DNA from: Colletotrichum lupini
Taxonomy: Eukaryota; Ascomycota; Sordariomycetes; Glomerellales; Glomerellaceae
Direction: 5' to 3'
Length of the DNA: 64,000 nucleotides
NCBI RefSeq assembly: GCF_023278565.1
Contig: NC_064682.1
Location: 2,542,001-2,606,000 of the forward strand
The notes beneath the pieces are model-generated. The model worked only from the letters and a program-made list of their open reading frames with translations, was not told where the DNA came from and searched no databases. Shown here piece after piece: positions 59,402 through 64,000 of this stretch (the stretch's first letter is position 1; every line of letters starts with the position of its first letter). Made by a program: the position numbers and the translations under genes.

Positions 59402-60661
59402 TGATGAAAGCCGATGAGCTGCGATGTCTAAAATGACGAGAATGTGCGTTCAGTATGGATGTGGTACGGGTGGGTGGATTGTGGTTAGATTCGTGAGGGT
59501 TTGGGACCCTGATTTGTGTGGAGCACGCGACGGTGAACAGGGGTTTGGGCCGCTCAAGATGCTCTTGCATGCAAGTCTAATTGCGGCGTCTTGCTCGCTT
59601 CCTCAGTCATGTCCGAGGTTGCCTTGTTGTCAAAAATGAAAGATTAGACCTGAGCCTGTAATTATGTCAAGATTTCCAGGCCGCATCCTGCCTCCGTGAT
59701 CCGTCGGTACTTGTTTCCACTTTTGCCGAAGCATCCAACCCCGATTCCGCGCCTTGACCCTGATACACCAACACAGTTTCGTGCAGCGAATAGCCTACGG
59801 AGCGCACTATTCCGTAACGAATTAAACAATGACGACTTAAAGTCTCTAATCTTTGCCACGGTATTTGAGGCAGGAGTTCTGTAAGTTATCAAGCTGAAAG
59901 AGGACGCCCTGGGTATTGGCGCTCCTGGCCGAAGACTGGAGGTAGAGGCACAGGTCTAGAATTGCTCCGGAATAGCCACTAGTTTTGACAAATTGGCGAC
60001 GCTACCGTTTCTCAAGTGGAAGTGGGCGGAGGAACTGTAGCTGAGCACTAAGTACGTGTAGACGCATGTTGTGGAATGATCTTGTCACCTTGAATAAATA
60101 TCTCAAGACCTGAAATGAGACTGTACGTCTCGTGTGACTAACACCCATCTGACCCTCTTAGAGGATCATGAACAATGGCAATACATCAATGTCGAGTTTA
60201 GGGTTTCTGAGCCATCGGAGAGAATAGCACGTCTGTTTTGGCGTCACTTGATCCCTTGAATCTTACTGTAAAGATTGAGGATTGTATTTGAGTGATTCAG
60301 AAAGGAAGAAGACTGAGTATGGAATCTCGGAATTGCGAAGACGATAACATACTCCTGGTATCATGTTGAGGTACTGCAAGCTATAGCATGCGTCCTCAGC
60401 AATGTCTATGGCCTTATTCTCTTTTTATTAGGCGATCGTCTACAGGGTGCGTGGACTTTTTTCGGAAAGAAGGTACAATTTGAGCACTGAGCAGCAACAG
60501 GAAAACGTTACAATGTCCTCTCTTGGGCGTTTCGTGCTAGCGAGAAGCTTGTGAATTATGATTACGGATACAGCCTTTCGTCTCAATACATTGCTTATTA
60601 AGATATGAAGTGAAGATAAGCCTATGAAAGGGTACTCAAAAGCCCGAGCTAACGATACAAA
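59402..60661. other. Intergenic region, tRNA-Gly to SPRY fragment
   Basis: About 1.26 kb of moderately AT-rich, non-RIP DNA that includes the 3' flank of the SPRY gene. Short frames (for example 62 and 76 codons near 59662-59892) are unsupported. Nothing else was recognised. Confidence 0.45.
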
Positions 60662-60982
60662 CTAAAAAGGCTCATTGTAACAGAAGGGATGATCCTTCGA
60701 CCCGCCAAAATTGACTTTGAATTCAAGTCCCTTTCCCTCTTCTTCCAAGTCGAACCCCACACAGGGATACACTTTTCCAAACCTAAGACTGTCGGTGGCT
60801 TTCGAGAAGGCATCTCCTAAAGTTCGATCAATACCATGTGAATCAAGCTGTGGATCTTGATACTTGAAATCTACCCATTTCCCATCTTTTACCGTTGCGT
60901 GTACAGAATCCTTGTCCAGTACTTGAGTACAAACAAATACCCACGACATTAGGGTATCCGAAAGTCCCGGCGCCTCCGAAGT
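60662..60982 (-). CDS. C-terminal fragment of a SPRY-domain protein, truncated at an LTR
   Basis: An open frame from the retroelement edge to a TAA-type stop, with the first ATG at 60949 (95 residues from there) and 11 further in-frame codons upstream (TSEAPGLSDTL). The end of a SPRY domain is visible: LGDAF, then GKVYPCVGFDLEEEGKGLEFKVNFGG and HPFCYNEPF, matching the usual Y-P-x-V-G and N-F-G...P-F motifs. Fungal SPRY domains often follow ankyrin repeats or NACHT/HET modules; none is present here. Upstream, the frame meets TAG at 60985-60983, within the putative 5-bp target duplication. That CTAG could equally be an intron acceptor of the original gene. The 5' part is missing from the window and may lie beyond the element. 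A pseudogene is likely, although the downstream ATG could still yield a small protein. Confidence 0.65.
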   Translation of the reverse strand, partial: TSEAPGLSDTLMSWVFVCTQVLDKDSVHATVKDGKWVDFKYQDPQLDSHGIDRTLGDAFSKATDSLRFGKVYPCVGFDLEEEGKGLEFKVNFGGSKDHPFCYNEPF

Positions 60983-60987
60983 CTAGG

Positions 60988-61192
60988 TGTCGGATTAGAA
61001 GTCTAATTCGACCGCGGCATACAGCCGACTACGCAGGGGCCAATTAGGGGCCCTATTTACGATTATTATAGCCAGCCTAACCTACGGTTAGAACCTCCTT
61101 TTTATACCTATTACGCAGATATTTATATAGTTTAATTAATCTCTTTATTAACTACGGTTCGAACTAACTACTTTATAATAAGGATACTAATA
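60988..61192 (+). repeat. 5' LTR of copy 4
   Basis: 205 bp. It begins with the unmutated TGTCGG terminus and ends ATACTAATA, directly after CTAGG (60983-60987), the presumed target duplication. It is the least RIP-altered LTR in the window at its 5' end. Confidence 0.9.
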
Positions 61193-64000
61193 CTAATTAA
61201 TAATTAAATTCTATTATTATAGATTAATAAGGTATTTTATTATAAAAAAGAGACGACCTTTTAATATTATATAGGATAGGAGATTCGTACTAATTAACCT
61301 TATAGAAAAAAAAAAAAAAAGAGGCGATTCTTAAATACTATATAGAATTAAGCAATCGTAGCCCTTTATTATTTATAAAAAGTCAATATTTATTATATTA
61401 AACTACGTTAATTAATAGAACTACTTAAGTAACTAGCCTTTTACTATTACCCCGAGTAGCTTTTTTACTAAACGACTTTTTTATAGCCGGCCCGTAATAA
61501 GAAATTAACTAATTAAATTAATAAAAAGAAATACTTATATAACGACTACTTACCTAATTAATTAGTATAATAAACGAGCTTAATAATATAATATAAAAAA
61601 GTGCTGCGCGATTAAAAAAAGGGATTTCTAAACGTAAATATTCTTACTTAGTAATAAAAGTAACCTTATAAGAGTTATTAAGCTAAGAGATCTATAGTAT
61701 ATAAAAAAGTTTATTATTACGAGGATCTTATAAGTACGACTTTAAGCCCGCGATCTAAATAACCTCTTTATAACTCTTTTAACTACCCCCTAAGTATTAT
61801 TTAAAAATATAATATAAGGGACGGTTTAATAAGGGAGGAGGGGATTTAGAGGTTTTAATAATATCGAGTTAAGAGTATAACGGATCTCGGAAATTAACTT
61901 AAGAAAAAGGCGGCTATTTTAAAGTAGTTTTATAACCTCTTACTAAAGTTATTATTAGCCTAAGAAAAGGCTAAAAAGATAAAGATCTAAAAAAAAGAAA
62001 AAAGAATCCTTTAAAGAGCCGCTAAAGAGCTTCTTTTTATACTAGCTCCTAATACGAAATTACTAATTTTAAGAAATTAACTAAGTAATAAAAGGGATTA
62101 TTAATAAGTAATAATTACTTAATTATAATTAAGCTACGAAAAAGACTACTTAAAAAATATAAAATAGGGTACCGAGAGGCCGTAAAAAATAAAGTTTCTA
62201 AGTATCTAACCCTATTGCGTATAAGTAATAAGTAAGTATTTTTAATAAGTTTTTAAAATTTACGATTTTATAAAAAAGAGGGCTTAACTTTATTAACCGT
62301 ACTTAACGGCCTATATAGTTCTTAATAGCCTATATAGCTCTTTTACGAGCTACCCGGCGTTTATTTTTAACTATTCTTATAAAATATTATTTTAAAAAAG
62401 GTAGGTTAAAGAAGAAAACTATTTAGAAATTATAAAAAGTACGAGGCTTAGGAGGCTAGAAGTATATGGGATAATAAAAATTAGTAACTAATAAAGATCC
62501 CGAGACTAATTACTATATTTTCTTATAATAATATAAACGTCTACTGCTATTATTATAAAAAGGAATTATTAAAACCTACCCTTTTATATTAAATAAAAAA
62601 GAGGATCTTAGTAAGTATAATAACTAGCGATTTAAAAGGGTAGTAATAATTATTAAAAATAATAAAAACGAGAGTAGTAGTAAGATAGCGAAAAGAAGCG
62701 AGAATCTCTTAGACCTTAATAAATTCGTTAAGTAATAAAAGTACGGATTTACTATAACTAGCGCGCGGATTAAATATATCCTTATTAAAATTAAATATAC
62801 TAGCGATTATTAATACGGGTATAAGCTAGAGCACGACCCTTAGTAAGTTAGGGTAAGGAAGAAGAGGACGAAACCCGATTTTAAATAAAATCCTAATCCC
62901 TTATAAGTAGGTAAATATTAACCCGGACTATTAGGGGACGTGGATATACTAAATTATAAATAAGCTTAATAATAAATAAATTAACGTAGTATTAATCTAT
63001 TTAACTAAGGTTTATAAGAAAAAGGGGCTATAGTGGTAACCCCTATTTTACGAAATTACAAACGACCTTAGTTATTAGCTTAATAAATAATTTATAAGCA
63101 TAAGCCTAGGAATTATAAAAGTAGTTAATAAATTCCTCTATAAGCTAGGGGTATTACTAATATAATTATAATTATAAGAACTATATAAAATATTAATAGC
63201 GATAATTATAAAAGAGGACTTCGTATTATAGAACTAAGTATAGGTTAATAGAGCGTATAATCGCTTTAATAAATTTAAAAAAAGGGTAAACGACTTAGAT
63301 TTCCTTTTTATAATTACTAACGAAAATCTATTATTACAAAAGGATATACCGGGGCAAAATATAGTACTAGAAGTATAATAATTAATAATTCCGCTTATTT
63401 CGATTTATAACTTATTATTACTATTAATACGAAATTCGGTACTAATTAGTTAATAAGAAAAGAAGTAAACGACCCGAAGTTATTAATAATATATAGCGAC
63501 GCAGGGATTATATATAAATACTAAAAATCTAGCGGTAAATATAAAATAATTTATAAACTTTAAAAAGATCTTTTTAAAAAAGAAATTATACTCTAAGGGG
63601 AAGTATGAGGTCTTATAAGAAACCCTAACGATATTTTACGATTATTATAAAAAAGTCAGAATTAGGGAATACTAGTACTATTTAGTAATTAATATCGTAC
63701 TCGTAAGTAAAGCCTCTAATTACTATTATAAAGCGGTATATAATCTTAATTAAAACGACTTTTTTAATATAATTAACGTAATCCGAAGCCGCTTCGAGAC
63801 TTATAATAAGAACCTAGAGCTCCTATCTAAGCTACGAGCGATTTTTTTATATTTATAGCTAAGATAATAAAAAGTAAATCGTAAGTAAAAATCCTTAAAG
63901 AGCTTATTAATCGAATTAATAAGCTAGCGAAAACCTAACTAAATAAGGGGATAAATAAGTAAAAAGTTAGATATTTCTATACCATAGTTTAGTATATATT
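60988..64000 (+). mobile_element. RIP-degraded LTR retrotransposon, copy 4 (5' part, cut by window end)
   Basis: After the 5' LTR the sequence aligns colinearly with copy 3 from 12280 to about 15060, with many C/T and G/A differences. CpA is nearly absent and no frame is intact. Its 3' end lies outside the window. Confidence 0.88.

Overview
The window looks like a chromosome segment of a filamentous ascomycete (Pezizomycotina; Sordariomycetes seem plausible, but I cannot fix the genus). The reasons are short GT-AG introns with CTAAC-like branch sites, tRNA genes with canonical introns, fungal protein families (GT31, a norsolorinic-acid-ketoreductase-like SDR, SPRY), and blocks of extremely AT-rich repeated DNA almost devoid of CpA/TpG and full of TpA. 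That last feature is the signature of repeat-induced point mutation (RIP).

Layout. 1-11316: two minus-strand copies of one ~7.4 kb LTR retrotransposon in tandem, sharing a single 205-bp LTR (3934-4138). 11317-12074: a small host-DNA island. 12075-21037: a complete plus-strand copy of the same element, with identical 205-bp LTR lengths and a GTAGT target duplication, interrupted by two nested insertions (16003-17039, and a 514-bp solo-LTR-like insert at 17666-18179). 21043-60987: about 40 kb of GC-balanced DNA with the genes. 60988 to the end: the 5' part of a fourth copy of the element, inserted against a SPRY-domain gene fragment.

Genes in the island: a GT31-type glycosyltransferase (+), a secreted Ser/Thr-rich protein interrupted by one in-frame TAG (-), an aflD/nor-1-like short-chain dehydrogenase with one 79-nt intron (-), a tRNA-Val(AAC) and tRNA-Ala(AGC) pair six bases apart (+), a class I SAM methyltransferase with probable upstream exons (-), a cytidine/deoxycytidylate-deaminase-fold protein (+), a conserved ascomycete protein of unknown function with a proline/tyrosine-rich N-terminus (-), a tRNA-Gly(GCC) (-) and the SPRY remnant (-). 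A 600-bp hAT-type MITE with a perfect 8-bp duplication lies at 38011-38610.

The genes do not form a recognisable pathway or biosynthetic cluster; they are ordinary singletons. The most unusual aspects are structural: tandem retroelements sharing an LTR, a nested-insertion chronology readable from RIP intensity, a gene beheaded next to an LTR, an apparently missing 3' splice AG in the methyltransferase gene, and about 15.5 kb (43.8-59.3 kb) of GC-normal DNA with no credible protein-coding gene. I did not find a convincing new multi-gene system.
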